In this document: positions 10,577-18,183 of the stretch, piece after piece
Position numbering within the stretch: position 1 is the stretch's first letter
How the letters are laid out: every line of letters begins with the position of its first letter
Translations under genes and position numbers: made by a program
Origin: Bifidobacterium breve
GTDB lineage: Bacteria; Actinomycetota; Thermoleophilia; Solirubrobacterales; Solirubrobacteraceae
Direction of reading: 5' to 3'
Assembly: GCA_945878865.1 (NCBI GenBank)
Contig: CAMCUD010000040.1
Location: 1-33,830 of the forward strand
DNA length: 33,830 nt
Notes under the pieces: model-generated
Seen by the model: only the letters and a program-made list of their open reading frames with translations
What the model was told of the DNA's origin: nothing
The model's database searches: none

Positions 10577-11301
10577 GCCGCACGGTCCTCGGCCGGGGCC
10601 GCGGCGAGCTCGCGCGTGGCCTGCGTGAGCGCGTCGAACAGCGCCACGAGGTCGGGCGTGCGCTCGGCCACGGCCGCACGCTGCCGTGCGACGGTGAGCT
10701 CGTCACCGCGGGCGATGGGGCCGGTCAGCGCGGCGGGGCCGCGCTCGGCCCAGCTCTCGACGGTCGCGCGGACGAGCGGGACCAGGAGCTCGCGCGGGGC
10801 GCCGGCACCGGCGGCCACACGCTCGGCGGCAGCTTCGAGCGTGACGAGGAAGTTCGAGGCGATGGAGGCGGCGGCGTGATACGCGGCGCGGTCCTCGTCG
10901 GCGATCTCGACGGCGCGCATCCCGAGGGCGTCGGCGAGCTCCCGGGCGACCGAGTCGCCGGCGACGGCGCACGGGACGCCGGCGAAGACCGTCGCGGGCG
11001 CGCCGGCGGGGACGGTCATCAGCGGGTGCAGGGAGAACGCGCGGTGCGGCGACAGCGGCGCGAGCGTGGTCGCGCCGGAGACGTGGCCGACGATCGCACC
11101 GCGCCGCACACACGAGGCGGCCGCCGCGATCTGGTCGTCGGGAACACACAGCAGGACGACGTCGGCGTCGCCTCCGTCCGCGCCGCGGCCGTAGGGGCCA
11201 TCGACGGCGAGGCCGGCGTGCCGCATGGCGGCGGCGAGCGCGGTGCCGAGGCGGCCAGGCCCGATAAGCGCCCAGCGGCGGGTGACGGCTGAGAAGGTCA
11301 T
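10573..11301 (-). CDS. Rossmann-like DUF2520 protein, candidate ketopantoate reductase-type oxidoreductase
   Basis: A 242-residue protein. The N-terminal Rossmann fold has RRWALIGPGRLGTALAAAM (GxGxxG type) at residues about 8-28, then DVVLLCVPDDQIAAAA and a FSLHPLMTV segment typical of the Rossmann-like/DUF2520 pairing. The C-terminal helical half (about 115-230) has AAYHAAASIASNFLVTLEAAAER, as in 6-phosphogluconate-dehydrogenase-like dimer domains. The same gene type stands directly before panC in Mycobacterium tuberculosis (Rv3603c). No panE is seen here, so a role in ketopantoate reduction is an attractive inference but not proven. The ATG at 11301 is chosen because the frame further upstream encodes low-complexity sequence. 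It is the first gene of the pan operon. Confidence 0.85.
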   Translation of the reverse strand: MTFSAVTRRWALIGPGRLGTALAAAMRHAGLAVDGPYGRGADGGDADVVLLCVPDDQIAAAASCVRRGAIVGHVSGATTLAPLSPHRAFSLHPLMTVPAGAPATVFAGVPCAVAGDSVARELADALGMRAVEIADEDRAAYHAAASIASNFLVTLEAAAERVAAGAGAPRELLVPLVRATVESWAERGPAALTGPIARGDELTVARQRAAVAERTPDLVALFDALTQATRELAAAPAEDRAA

Positions 11302-11424
11302 GGTCGGTCCAGTTCCCCGAGGGGATACCGGTCGCGAGCTGCGGCGGTTCGGTGCTCCAGGTGGAAGGTCCGTCCCCAAGTGGGTGACGGCCGTGTCAGG
11401 AGAGTACCCGTTCGGGGACGGGTC

Positions 11425-11430
11425 TACCAT
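11425..11430 (+). promoter_or_regulatory. -10-like box TACCAT for the uracil-DNA glycosylase gene
   Basis: TACCAT ends 8 nt before the ATG at 11439 with no Shine-Dalgarno sequence between, which suggests a leaderless transcript. It lies in the 137-bp divergent gap to the pan operon. On the minus strand the best candidate for the pan operon is TATCCC at 11327-11322, which is weak. Confidence 0.5.
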
Positions 11431-11438
11431 CCCGCCGA

Positions 11439-12206
11439 ATGACGAGGTCACCCGTCGAGCGCCGCGAGGACCTGAAGGCCTGCTTCGAGGAGGCGAAGGG
11501 CTGCACCCGCTGCCCGCAGCTGGCCTCGACCCGCACGCAGGTCGTCTTCGGCGCCGGGAACGCCAACGCCGACCTCATGTTCGTCGGCGAGGCGCCCGGG
11601 GCGAAGGAGGACGAGCAGGGGGTGCCCTTCGTCGGCGCCGCGGGGAAGCTGCTGAGCCAGCTGCTCGAGGAGGTCGGGCTCTCGCGTGATGACGTGTTCA
11701 TCGCCAACACCCTGAAATGCAGACCTCCTCAGAACCGCGATCCGGCTCCCGTCGAGCTCGAGAACTGCCAGGAGTACCTCTGGCGCCAGATCGAGCTCAT
11801 CGAGCCGAAGGTCATCTGCACGCTCGGCAACTTCGCCACGAAGCTCCTGCGCGGCGACCCGACGGGCATCTCCCGGATCCACGGCCAGCCGGAGATCCGC
11901 GTCCTCGGCCGTCGCGCGGTGCGGCTCTTCCCGATCTACCACCCCGCCGCGGCGCTGTACACGCGCTCGATGCTCGCGACCCTCCAGGAGGACTTCGCCC
12001 GGCTGCCCGCGCTGCTGGAGCTCCCGCCGCCAGACCAGCCCCAGGCGCCGGAGCCGGTGGTGCATCCCGAGGCGGTCCCGGAGGAGCTCACGCCGAACGC
12101 GGTCGCCGAGCCGGAGCTCGCAATCCCGGCGGCCGAGCGTGAGCCGGAGCCCGAGCTCACCCCCGAGGCGCCGCCGCCGTCCGATGAGCAGCTCGGTCTC
12201 TTCTAG
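11439..12206 (+). CDS. Family 4 (4Fe-4S) uracil-DNA glycosylase with C-terminal clamp-binding-like tail
   Basis: A 255-residue protein that removes uracil from DNA to start base excision repair. Motif A is GEAPGAKED at 50-58, with PFVGAAGKLL after it, and the late motif HPAA has His168. The four iron-sulphur ligands are C22, C25 (CTRC), C94 (LKCRPP) and C110 (NCQ), as in family 4 enzymes. The catalytic domain ends near residue 200. A Pro/Glu-rich tail of about 55 residues follows, and the protein ends in QLGLF (251-255), close to the bacterial beta-clamp-binding consensus QL[SD]LF. The ATG fits the family and the upstream -10-like box. The 3' end overlaps the next gene by 23 bp, so the two are probably co-transcribed. 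Confidence 0.93.
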   Translation: MTRSPVERREDLKACFEEAKGCTRCPQLASTRTQVVFGAGNANADLMFVGEAPGAKEDEQGVPFVGAAGKLLSQLLEEVGLSRDDVFIANTLKCRPPQNRDPAPVELENCQEYLWRQIELIEPKVICTLGNFATKLLRGDPTGISRIHGQPEIRVLGRRAVRLFPIYHPAAALYTRSMLATLQEDFARLPALLELPPPDQPQAPEPVVHPEAVPEELTPNAVAEPELAIPAAEREPEPELTPEAPPPSDEQLGLF

Positions 12207-12870
12207 ACCCGCGCCGGTGCGGCCGCGCCCGCGCGCGGCCGAGCTGCCCCTGGTCGCCCGCAAGCGCGTCGCGCGGTTGCGGCACCCCGCGCATCTCCTC
12301 GACCTCTGGCGCCGGCGCGAGGCGGTGCGGTTCGTCCGGTCGTGGCTCGGCGACCTCGAGGGCGTCGAGGTCGGCGGATCATCGAACAACGACTTCGGCG
12401 TGCGGGTCGTCAACGTCGATCGCTATCCGACGGACGACACGGTCTATAAGCGCCACGAACGCGACCTGGAGGGCTGGGTGCGGCCGGTCGACGTCGTCGC
12501 CACGGGCGACGCGCTGCCGTTCCCCGACGACAGCTACGACTTCGTCCTGGCCTCGCACGTGCTCGAGCACATTCCGGACCCCATCAGCGCCCTGCGTGAC
12601 TGGCTGCGGGTGGCGCGGCGCTGGGTCGTCGTGATCCTGCCCCACCGCGACCGCACGTTCGACCGCGACCGCGACCTCACGCCCGTCGCCGAGCTGCTGC
12701 ACCGCCACCGCACCGGCTTCACGTCCGAGGAGGACCGGCACTGGTCGGTGTGGACGTGCGAGTCGTTCATGGAGCTGTGCGAGGAGCTGGGTCTCACCGT
12801 CGCGGCGACGCGGGACCCGGACCGTCAGGCGGGCAACGGGTTCATCGTCGTGCTCCGCGCGGACGAGTGA
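12184..12870 (+). CDS. Class I SAM-dependent methyltransferase (type 11)
   Basis: A 228-residue protein. The expected SAM-binding loop appears as VEVGGSSNNDFG, followed by an acidic strand end (VNVDRYP), then DALPFPDDSYDFVLASHVLEHIPDP, the methyltransferase-11 hallmark (motif II and the following helix). A WVVVILPHRDRTFDRDRD segment follows and may hold substrate-specific residues. The SAM loop has Ser-Ser-Asn in place of the usual GCG, so it is divergent. The substrate is unknown; many related genes sit in sugar or lipid loci. The ATG at 12184 lies inside the end of the uracil-DNA glycosylase gene. A longer start at 12139 is possible but would add only an Arg/Pro-rich leader. Confidence 0.78.
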   Translation: MSSSVSSRPAPVRPRPRAAELPLVARKRVARLRHPAHLLDLWRRREAVRFVRSWLGDLEGVEVGGSSNNDFGVRVVNVDRYPTDDTVYKRHERDLEGWVRPVDVVATGDALPFPDDSYDFVLASHVLEHIPDPISALRDWLRVARRWVVVILPHRDRTFDRDRDLTPVAELLHRHRTGFTSEEDRHWSVWTCESFMELCEELGLTVAATRDPDRQAGNGFIVVLRADE

Positions 12871-12882
12871 TAACGACTGGTG

Positions 12883-12892
12883 AACGTACGTT
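12883..12892. promoter_or_regulatory. Perfect palindrome AACGTACGTT overlapping a -35 region
   Basis: A 10-bp perfect palindrome whose last two bases are the first two of the -35-like TTGCGC at 12891-12896. A repressor bound there could block the promoter of the secreted protein gene at 12953. Confidence 0.35.
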
Positions 12893-12947
12893 GCGCGGAG
12901 GCCTGTCTGAAATGTAGTGTGCGGGCGCTCCGTCGTCCTCGTGGAGG
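12891..12947 (+). promoter_or_regulatory. Promoter (-35 TTGCGC, -10 TAGTGT) and Shine-Dalgarno for the secreted protein gene
   Basis: TTGCGC (12891-12896) and TAGTGT (12915-12920) are separated by 18 bp. A GGAGG (12943-12947) lies 5 nt before the ATG at 12953. This is the most complete promoter plus ribosome-binding site in the window. Confidence 0.55.
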
Positions 12948-12952
12948 AACGT

Positions 12953-13819
12953 ATGTCCCGCTTGCCGCTCGTTGTCTCGCTCGCCGTCCTCGGTGCCGCG
13001 CTCATTCTGCCGAGTGCGGCGCAGAGCAGGGACTTCGACGGCTCTCTCGGCATCACGAGCGTCGCGACTCCTGCTTCGACGGACACGCTCACAACAGTGA
13101 CGGCGACAACGACAGTGCAGCAGTACTGCCAGCCGGGTTCCCCGTACTACGAGTTCTGCGGCTACTTCCTCGTCATCGACACGGGCCCTCCGACGGTGAG
13201 CTGCCTCGCGCCGAGATCTCCCGGGGGCATGGTGGGTCGATGGCTCGGTCGCATCCACAACCACTCCGAGTACTTCGGACCGTCCCCGGTGGGGGAGGCG
13301 GCGTCGTGGACCGAGGACGCATCGACGTTCGGCACGAGCCGGCATGCCTGTCTCTTCTACTACGAGGTGGACGACGACAACCTGTACCTCCTTGCCGACG
13401 TCCCCTTCTCCGTCCCGGCGGCGCTCGCGCCGCCGGCTCCCGCGCTGCCCCCGGCCGCGCCTGCGCCTGCTGCGACCCCGGTACCGGCGCCAGCGCCGCC
13501 GTCGACTTCGACCACGGGCGCGAGCTCCGAAGCACCGGTGGATCTCCTGGCGAAGAGCGAAGCGGTGCGGCGTGTCCGCTCGTTCGTCACGCGTCGCTGG
13601 CGCGGCGCGCGGTCAATCCGTGTCACGTGCCGGCGCTCCGATGACACGAGCTTCGAGTGCCGCGTCCGGTTCAAGCGCCGGGGCAAGACGTACCGACGCA
13701 ATGTGTACGTGTACCGCGAGGACGGAAAGGTCGGCGTGGAGGTGCCCATGGCCGCACGCCGGTCAGCGGCGTTGTCTCAGACGTTCGCCGGACGAAGGGC
13801 CCATCGGGCGCGCCGCTAG
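12953..13819 (+). CDS. Secreted protein of unknown function
   Basis: A 288-residue protein with a clear signal peptide (MSRLPLVVSLAVLGAALILP, then a SAAQS cleavage zone). The mature N-terminal part (about 45-155) has several Cys and aromatic residues (YCQPG, FCGYF, VSCLAP, HACLFYYEVDDDNLYLL), so disulfides are likely. A Pro/Ala-rich linker covers about 160-190. A basic C-terminal domain of about 80 residues follows, with VTCRRSDDTSFECRVRFKRRGKTYRRNVYVYRE; its Cys pair suggests a small beta-sheet domain. I do not recognise a family with known function. The ATG at 12953 is chosen for its Shine-Dalgarno and signal peptide. It is convergent with the GT2 gene, the two stop codons sharing CTAG. Confidence 0.7.
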   Translation: MSRLPLVVSLAVLGAALILPSAAQSRDFDGSLGITSVATPASTDTLTTVTATTTVQQYCQPGSPYYEFCGYFLVIDTGPPTVSCLAPRSPGGMVGRWLGRIHNHSEYFGPSPVGEAASWTEDASTFGTSRHACLFYYEVDDDNLYLLADVPFSVPAALAPPAPALPPAAPAPAATPVPAPAPPSTSTTGASSEAPVDLLAKSEAVRRVRSFVTRRWRGARSIRVTCRRSDDTSFECRVRFKRRGKTYRRNVYVYREDGKVGVEVPMAARRSAALSQTFAGRRAHRARR

Positions 13820-14718
13820 GACGGCTGACGACGGCCGGCGCCCCGGCTGGCGGATCTGGCGGCGCGCAGCTGCGCCCGCTCACGGTCCGCGTCGCGGCGC
13901 AGCACGCGTCGTGCCGCGACGCGCGTGGCGAACGTCAGCGTCTGCGCCGCGTCGTCCCGGGCGAGCGCCGCCGGCCCGAGCCGGTCGCCGATGACCCGGC
14001 GGCGCTGCGCGGCGATCTCCTCGAAGGGCTCGCCGCCGTAGGCCGCGGTGGTGCTCGTCCCGCCGTGGTGGATCACCTCGATCTCGGGGTGCAGCTCGGT
14101 CGGTGCCCCGGCGGCGGCGGCGCGCAGGCAGAGATCGAGGTCCTCGGCGAAGAGGAACAACGACGGGTCGAACGGCCCGAGCCGCCGCAGCAGCGAGGTG
14201 CGGGCCGCAACACATGCGGCGATGGCCCAGCCCACCCGGCGCGGCGTCTCCGCGCGCCACGGATCGAACCGCTCGCGCAGCAGCCGGGGCAGGACGCGGG
14301 GGTGCACAGCGGCGGGGAGGAGGGCATCGAGCCCGCCCGGGGCCGGATGCGCGCTGCGCTGGACGCTGCCGTCGCCGTTGCGCAGCCGGGGCGCGAGGAG
14401 CGCGTCGCGGCCGGCGGCCAGCGCGGCGAGCCGCGCGAGCCCGTCGTCGCGCAGCTCGCAGTCAGGGTTCAGCAGGACGGTCACGTCCGCGCGCACCCGC
14501 GCGAGCCCCGCGTTGTTCGCCGCGCCGAATCCCGGGTTGGCGTCAAGGCGCAGCACCTCGGCGCCCCACGCCTCGGCGCGCACGGCCCCGTCGTCGTGTG
14601 AGCCGGTGTCGACGCAGACGATGTGCGGGCGCGCCGGCAGATGGGCGTCGACCGAGGCGAGCAGCCGCGTGATGTCCTCGGCGGACTCGTGCAGGACGAC
14701 GACGCACGCGAAGGTCAC
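13816..14718 (-). CDS. GT2-family glycosyltransferase (rhamnosyltransferase-like)
   Basis: A 300-residue cytoplasmic GT-A enzyme. It begins with TFACVVVLHESAEDITRLLASV, then CVDTGSHDDGA, the NPGFGAANNAGL segment typical of WcaA/rhamnosyl-type GT2 enzymes, the DXD-equivalent LLNPDCELRDDGLARL, and the acceptor-side FLFAEDLDLCLRAAAAG, where the ED motif usually carries the catalytic base. The last 50 residues are Arg-rich. Donor and acceptor are not determined; the surrounding genes suggest a repeat unit of a surface glycan. The GTG at 14718 is 29 bp from the divergent GT4 gene. Confidence 0.87.
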   Translation of the reverse strand: MTFACVVVLHESAEDITRLLASVDAHLPARPHIVCVDTGSHDDGAVRAEAWGAEVLRLDANPGFGAANNAGLARVRADVTVLLNPDCELRDDGLARLAALAAGRDALLAPRLRNGDGSVQRSAHPAPGGLDALLPAAVHPRVLPRLLRERFDPWRAETPRRVGWAIAACVAARTSLLRRLGPFDPSLFLFAEDLDLCLRAAAAGAPTELHPEIEVIHHGGTSTTAAYGGEPFEEIAAQRRRVIGDRLGPAALARDDAAQTLTFATRVAARRVLRRDADRERAQLRAARSASRGAGRRQPS

Positions 14719-14747
14719 GTCATCACCTGCGGCGAAGATGCACGCTC

Positions 14748-15776
14748 GTGTCCGGCCCCGTGCTCATCGACGCCCGCGCCGCCGCCCGTCCGGAGCTCGG
14801 CGGCGTCGAGCGCTGGGCGCGGGAGGTCAGCGCCCGCCTGCCCGCTGAGCATCCCGGGCGCTACGAGGTGGCACGGCCGTCCGAGCGGTTCTCGCATCGC
14901 GCCGGCCACGCGTGGGAGCAGGCGGTGCTGCCGGCGCAGGCGCGTCGCCGGCACGCGTCGCTCATCCTCTGCCCGGCGAATCTCGCGCCGGTCGCGTCGG
15001 CGCGCAATCTCGTCGTGATCCATGACGCCGCAGCGCTCCGTGAACCCGAGTGGTACTCGCGGCTGTACGTCGCCTGGCAGCGAGCGATCCTGCCTCTCAT
15101 CGCGCGGCGGGCCGAGCACGTCGTGACCGTATCCGAGTTCTCGGCGCACGAGCTCGTCACGCTGCTCGGCGTCCCGCGCGAGCGCATCACGGTGATCCCG
15201 GGGGGCGTCGACGCGCGCTTCCGGCCCGACGCCGACGCCGCGGCCGCCGCGGCGGCGCTGGGGCTCACCCGGCCCTACGTCCTCACGGTCGCGAGCCGCA
15301 CGGCGCGCAAGAACCTCGGTGTCCTCGAGACCACCGCGCGCGAGCTGGCCGCCCGCGGGATCGACCTCGTCGCCGCCGGAGGTGACCGCCCGCAGTTCGC
15401 CGGCCATGACGGCGAGAGCGCGGTCCGCGCGCTCGGGCATGTGCCCGACGACGTGCTGCCGGGGCTCTACGCCGGGGCGCGGGCGTTCGTGCTTCCGTCG
15501 CTGCACGAGGGCTTCGGGCTTACGTGCGTCGAGGCGATGGCCTCCGGCACGCCGGTCGTCGCGGCCGACCGCGCCGCGCTCCCGGACACGCTCGGCGGCG
15601 CGGGCGTCCTCGTCGACCCGACGGACGAGCGGGCGGTCGCCGACGCGGTGCTCGGCGCGCTCGACGACGCGCGCCTCGTCGCCGGCGGGCTCGCACGCGC
15701 GCAGGCGTTCACGTGGGAGCGAACGATCACCGAGCTGGACGCCCTGGTGACCGGGCTGCTGGCTCAGCGGCCCTGA
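14748..15776 (+). CDS. GT4-family glycosyltransferase
   Basis: A 342-residue GT-B enzyme. The N-terminal half has LIDARAAARPELGGVERWA, a family-typical Gly-rich acceptor loop. The middle has VTVSEFSAHEL and VIPGGVDARFRPD at the hinge. The donor half has LTVASRTARKNLGVL, LGHVPDDVLPGLYAGARAFVLPSLHEGFGLTCVEAMASGTPVVAA, i.e. the E-x7-E nucleotide-sugar-binding region of GT4 enzymes. The likely donor is a nucleotide-activated hexose (mannose-type enzymes look like this), but it cannot be fixed. It uses a GTG start; no -10-like box or Shine-Dalgarno sequence stands out. The 3' end overlaps the convergent glycosidase gene. Confidence 0.88.
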   Translation: MSGPVLIDARAAARPELGGVERWAREVSARLPAEHPGRYEVARPSERFSHRAGHAWEQAVLPAQARRRHASLILCPANLAPVASARNLVVIHDAAALREPEWYSRLYVAWQRAILPLIARRAEHVVTVSEFSAHELVTLLGVPRERITVIPGGVDARFRPDADAAAAAAALGLTRPYVLTVASRTARKNLGVLETTARELAARGIDLVAAGGDRPQFAGHDGESAVRALGHVPDDVLPGLYAGARAFVLPSLHEGFGLTCVEAMASGTPVVAADRAALPDTLGGAGVLVDPTDERAVADAVLGALDDARLVAGGLARAQAFTWERTITELDALVTGLLAQRP

Positions 15777-16909
15777 ACGCGTCGCGCGATCGCGCAGTAC
15801 GCGCCGTACGCGGGCTTGCTCACGGGCGGATCGGTCGCGAGCGGACCGAGGCGGCGCAGTCCCGACCAGCTGAACGAGTTCGGCGAGTCGCGATCGGCGG
15901 AGAGCCACGTGTACCACATGACCGTCTGCAGCCCGAGGGCGCGGCGCTCGCGCAGCAGCGCGAGATAGGCGCGGCGCAGCCGGACGGCTTGTCCGGCCGG
16001 GGTGGTCTCGAAGCCGATGGTGTTCTTCGTCTTGCCCTTCGCCGAAGGCCATGTCAGCTCGCTGACGACGATGGGCACCTTCCCGTCGCCGTTGCGGCGC
16101 ATGACCTGGCGGTTGAGGCGGAGAATCTTCAGCACGTTCGCCAGGCGTCCGCTGAACGGGTGGACCGCCGCGCGATCGAAGTGCCCGCGAACGCCGGCCC
16201 GGTACGCGGCGGTCATCGCGTTCCACGAGTCGTTGGCGAAGCCGGCCATGACGACGGTCGCACCGGGGTCGGCGGCGTGGATGGCGGTGTTCGCCGCACG
16301 CAGCAGCTTCGCGTAGCGGGGGCCGAATGGCGTCGGTGAAGACCAGTACCGATCGATGTTCGGCTCGTTCCACACCTGCCAGGTGCGGATCGGCGTGGCG
16401 GTCTGGCCGGGACGTTCGGCCCACAGCGATCCGCGCGGCCCATACCGGCCGATCAGGGTGCGCAGGAACCGCGCGTACGCGGCGTCGCCTCGCGGAGGGG
16501 ACGCCTGGTTGCTCGGCACCTCACGGTCCCACGCGGGGGCGCGGAGGATCACCGGCATCACGCGCAGGCCGACCGCTGCGGCAGCGGCAACGATGCGGTC
16601 GGTCGCGGCGAACGCTGTCGGGACCCCCTCGACCTCGCGGAAGTCGCCCCGCCTGTCCTGCGGGATGTCCGCCATCGAGGCGTAGGGCTGCAGGTCCTCC
16701 CAGTAGATGACGATCCGCAGCGACTCGACGCCGCAGGACCGCATGAGCCCGACCTCCCGGCCGAGGTCGACGTCGTCGCCGGTCAGCGGGCCGTCGGCCA
16801 TCGTCCCCATGAACCCCTCGGGCGCGAGACGGGGCGCGGCCGGCGCCGCGGCCGGGGCCAGCAGCGCCGCTGCGACGACGAGCAGCGTGATCCGGAGCGA
16901 GAGGGTCAC
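15764..16909 (-). CDS. Secreted glycoside-hydrolase-like protein (clan A type)
   Basis: With the GTG start at 16909 this is 381 residues with a signal peptide (LRITLLVVAAALLAPAAAPAAP). The mature part is a TIM-barrel glycosidase of GH5/GH39 type: ESLRIVIYWEDLQPY early in the barrel, E182 in WQVWNEPNID (acid/base, Asn-Glu-Pro motif) and E284 in IVVSELTWPS (nucleophile strand), followed by MWYTWLSADRD. A role in trimming a surface or environmental polysaccharide is inferred. Start choice: an ATG at 16921 gives four more residues, but a -10-like TACGAT (16925-16920) covers that ATG, while the GTG at 16909 lies 10 nt downstream of the box. Both starts keep the signal peptide. Confidence 0.8.
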   Translation of the reverse strand: MTLSLRITLLVVAAALLAPAAAPAAPRLAPEGFMGTMADGPLTGDDVDLGREVGLMRSCGVESLRIVIYWEDLQPYASMADIPQDRRGDFREVEGVPTAFAATDRIVAAAAAVGLRVMPVILRAPAWDREVPSNQASPPRGDAAYARFLRTLIGRYGPRGSLWAERPGQTATPIRTWQVWNEPNIDRYWSSPTPFGPRYAKLLRAANTAIHAADPGATVVMAGFANDSWNAMTAAYRAGVRGHFDRAAVHPFSGRLANVLKILRLNRQVMRRNGDGKVPIVVSELTWPSAKGKTKNTIGFETTPAGQAVRLRRAYLALLRERRALGLQTVMWYTWLSADRDSPNSFSWSGLRRLGPLATDPPVSKPAYGAYCAIARRVQGR

Positions 16910-16919
16910 CGAGCGGGGC

Positions 16920-16925
16920 ATCGTA
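16920..16925 (-). promoter_or_regulatory. -10-like box TACGAT overlapping the first ATG of the glycosidase gene
   Basis: On the minus strand TACGAT runs from 16925 to 16920 and includes the A and T of the ATG at 16921. A GTG follows 10 nt downstream at 16909, which fits leaderless start from that GTG. Confidence 0.4.
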
Positions 16926-16988
16926 GAAGAGGACCCGGCGCGCGCCCCGGAGTTGCGCGAACCGGCCACCCGCCGCCGGTCGGGCGCA

Positions 16989-16994
16989 TACACT
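16989..16994 (+). promoter_or_regulatory. -10-like box TACACT for the GT4 gene at 17005
   Basis: TACACT ends 10 nt before the ATG at 17005, with no Shine-Dalgarno sequence in between. Confidence 0.45.
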
Positions 16995-17004
16995 CGCGCG
17001 CGTC

Positions 17005-18183
17005 ATGGGGACGGAGCCCGCAACGTACGGTCGCGTCGCGCTGGTGCACGACTTCCTGCTCGACGTCCGAGGCGCCGAGCGGGTCTTCGCAGTGATGTGC
17101 GACCTCTTCCCGGAGGCCGACGTGTACACGGCGGTCTACGACCCCAAGGGCACCGAGGGCCGCTTCGCGCACCGCCGGGTGCGCACCTCGTTCCTCCAGC
17201 GGGTGCGGCCGACGGTCCGGACGTTCCGGGCGCTGCTGCCGCTCTACCCGCTCGCGATGGAATCGCTCGACCTGCGCGGCTACGACCTCGTGCTGAGCTC
17301 GTCGAGCGCGTGGGCGCACGGCGTGCTGGTCGACGAGCACGCGATTCACGTCTGTTACTGCCACAACCCGTTCCGCTACGCGTGGAACGCGCGGGACGAG
17401 ACGCTGAAGACGCGGAACCCGGTGGTCTCGGGCGCGCTGCGGATGGTGTTCAAGCGCTGGCGGCAGTGGGACTGGATCGCCGCGCAGCGCGTCGACCGCT
17501 ACATCGCGAACTCCGAGACGACCCGCAAGCGCATCGCCCGGTACTTCTCGCGCGAGTCCACGGTGCTGTTCCCGCCGGTCGAGTGCGGGCGGTTCGACCC
17601 GACCCAGCCGGCAGGGGAGGAGTACGTCGTCCTCTCCGAGCTCATGCCGCACAAGCGCATCGACGTCGCCGTGCGCGCCTTCACCCAGCTCGGCCTGCCG
17701 CTGACCGTGATCGGCAAGGGCCCCGACCTCAAGCGCCTGCGGCGCCTCGCCGGGCCGACAGTCAGATTCACCGGCCGCGTCGGCGACGCGGAGGTCGCGC
17801 GCATCCTCCAGCGTTCGCGGGCGCTCGTCGTCACCGCGACCGAGGAGTTCGGCATCGCGGCGGTGGAGGCGCAGGCCGCCGGCCGGCCGGTCATCGCGCT
17901 GCGCGACGGCGGTCTGCGCGAGACGATCCTCGAAGGTGTGACGGGCACGTTCTACGAGTCGTCCGACCCCGACGAGCTCGCACGCGTCGTCGAGGCGTTC
18001 GACACCACCGAGATCGATCCGGCGGCCTGCCGGGAGAGCGCGATGCGGTTCGATCGCAGCCGCTTCGAAGAGGGGCTGCGCCGGGAGCTCGCGCTCGCGC
18101 AGGAGGAGCCAGCCGCGCGGGCGGCACGCGCCGAACGGCTGCGCACCCGTCGCGTGCTCGGTCGTCAGCGCGCGCGGGCCTGA
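17005..18183 (+). CDS. GT4-family glycosyltransferase (WbaZ-like)
   Basis: A 392-residue GT-B glycosyltransferase. It opens with VALVHDFLLDVRGAERVF, then CYCHNPFRYAWNARDE, a combination typical of the WbaZ-type mannosyltransferase group used in O-antigen and exopolysaccharide synthesis. The C-terminal half has VVLSELMPHKRIDVAVRAF, LTVIGKGPDLKRLRRLAG, TATEEFGIAAVEAQAAGRPVIAL (E-x7-E) and ETILEGVTGTFYES. An Arg/Ala-rich tail ends the protein. Mannose transfer is the best guess from the family, not shown. The ATG is supported by a -10-like box 10 nt upstream. It overlaps the convergent membrane protein gene by 19 bp. Confidence 0.9.
   Translation: MGTEPATYGRVALVHDFLLDVRGAERVFAVMCDLFPEADVYTAVYDPKGTEGRFAHRRVRTSFLQRVRPTVRTFRALLPLYPLAMESLDLRGYDLVLSSSSAWAHGVLVDEHAIHVCYCHNPFRYAWNARDETLKTRNPVVSGALRMVFKRWRQWDWIAAQRVDRYIANSETTRKRIARYFSRESTVLFPPVECGRFDPTQPAGEEYVVLSELMPHKRIDVAVRAFTQLGLPLTVIGKGPDLKRLRRLAGPTVRFTGRVGDAEVARILQRSRALVVTATEEFGIAAVEAQAAGRPVIALRDGGLRETILEGVTGTFYESSDPDELARVVEAFDTTEIDPAACRESAMRFDRSRFEEGLRRELALAQEEPAARAARAERLRTRRVLGRQRARA

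Noticed and set aside
12880-13644. A plus-strand open frame over the secreted protein gene
   Set aside because: The 12953 frame has the Shine-Dalgarno sequence, signal peptide and a coherent domain layout; this one has none.
14715-16424. A minus-strand open frame of 569 codons opposite the GT4 gene and over the glycosidase gene
   Set aside because: Its Arg/Asp-rich translation has no family motifs, while both overlapped genes have clear catalytic residues in other frames.
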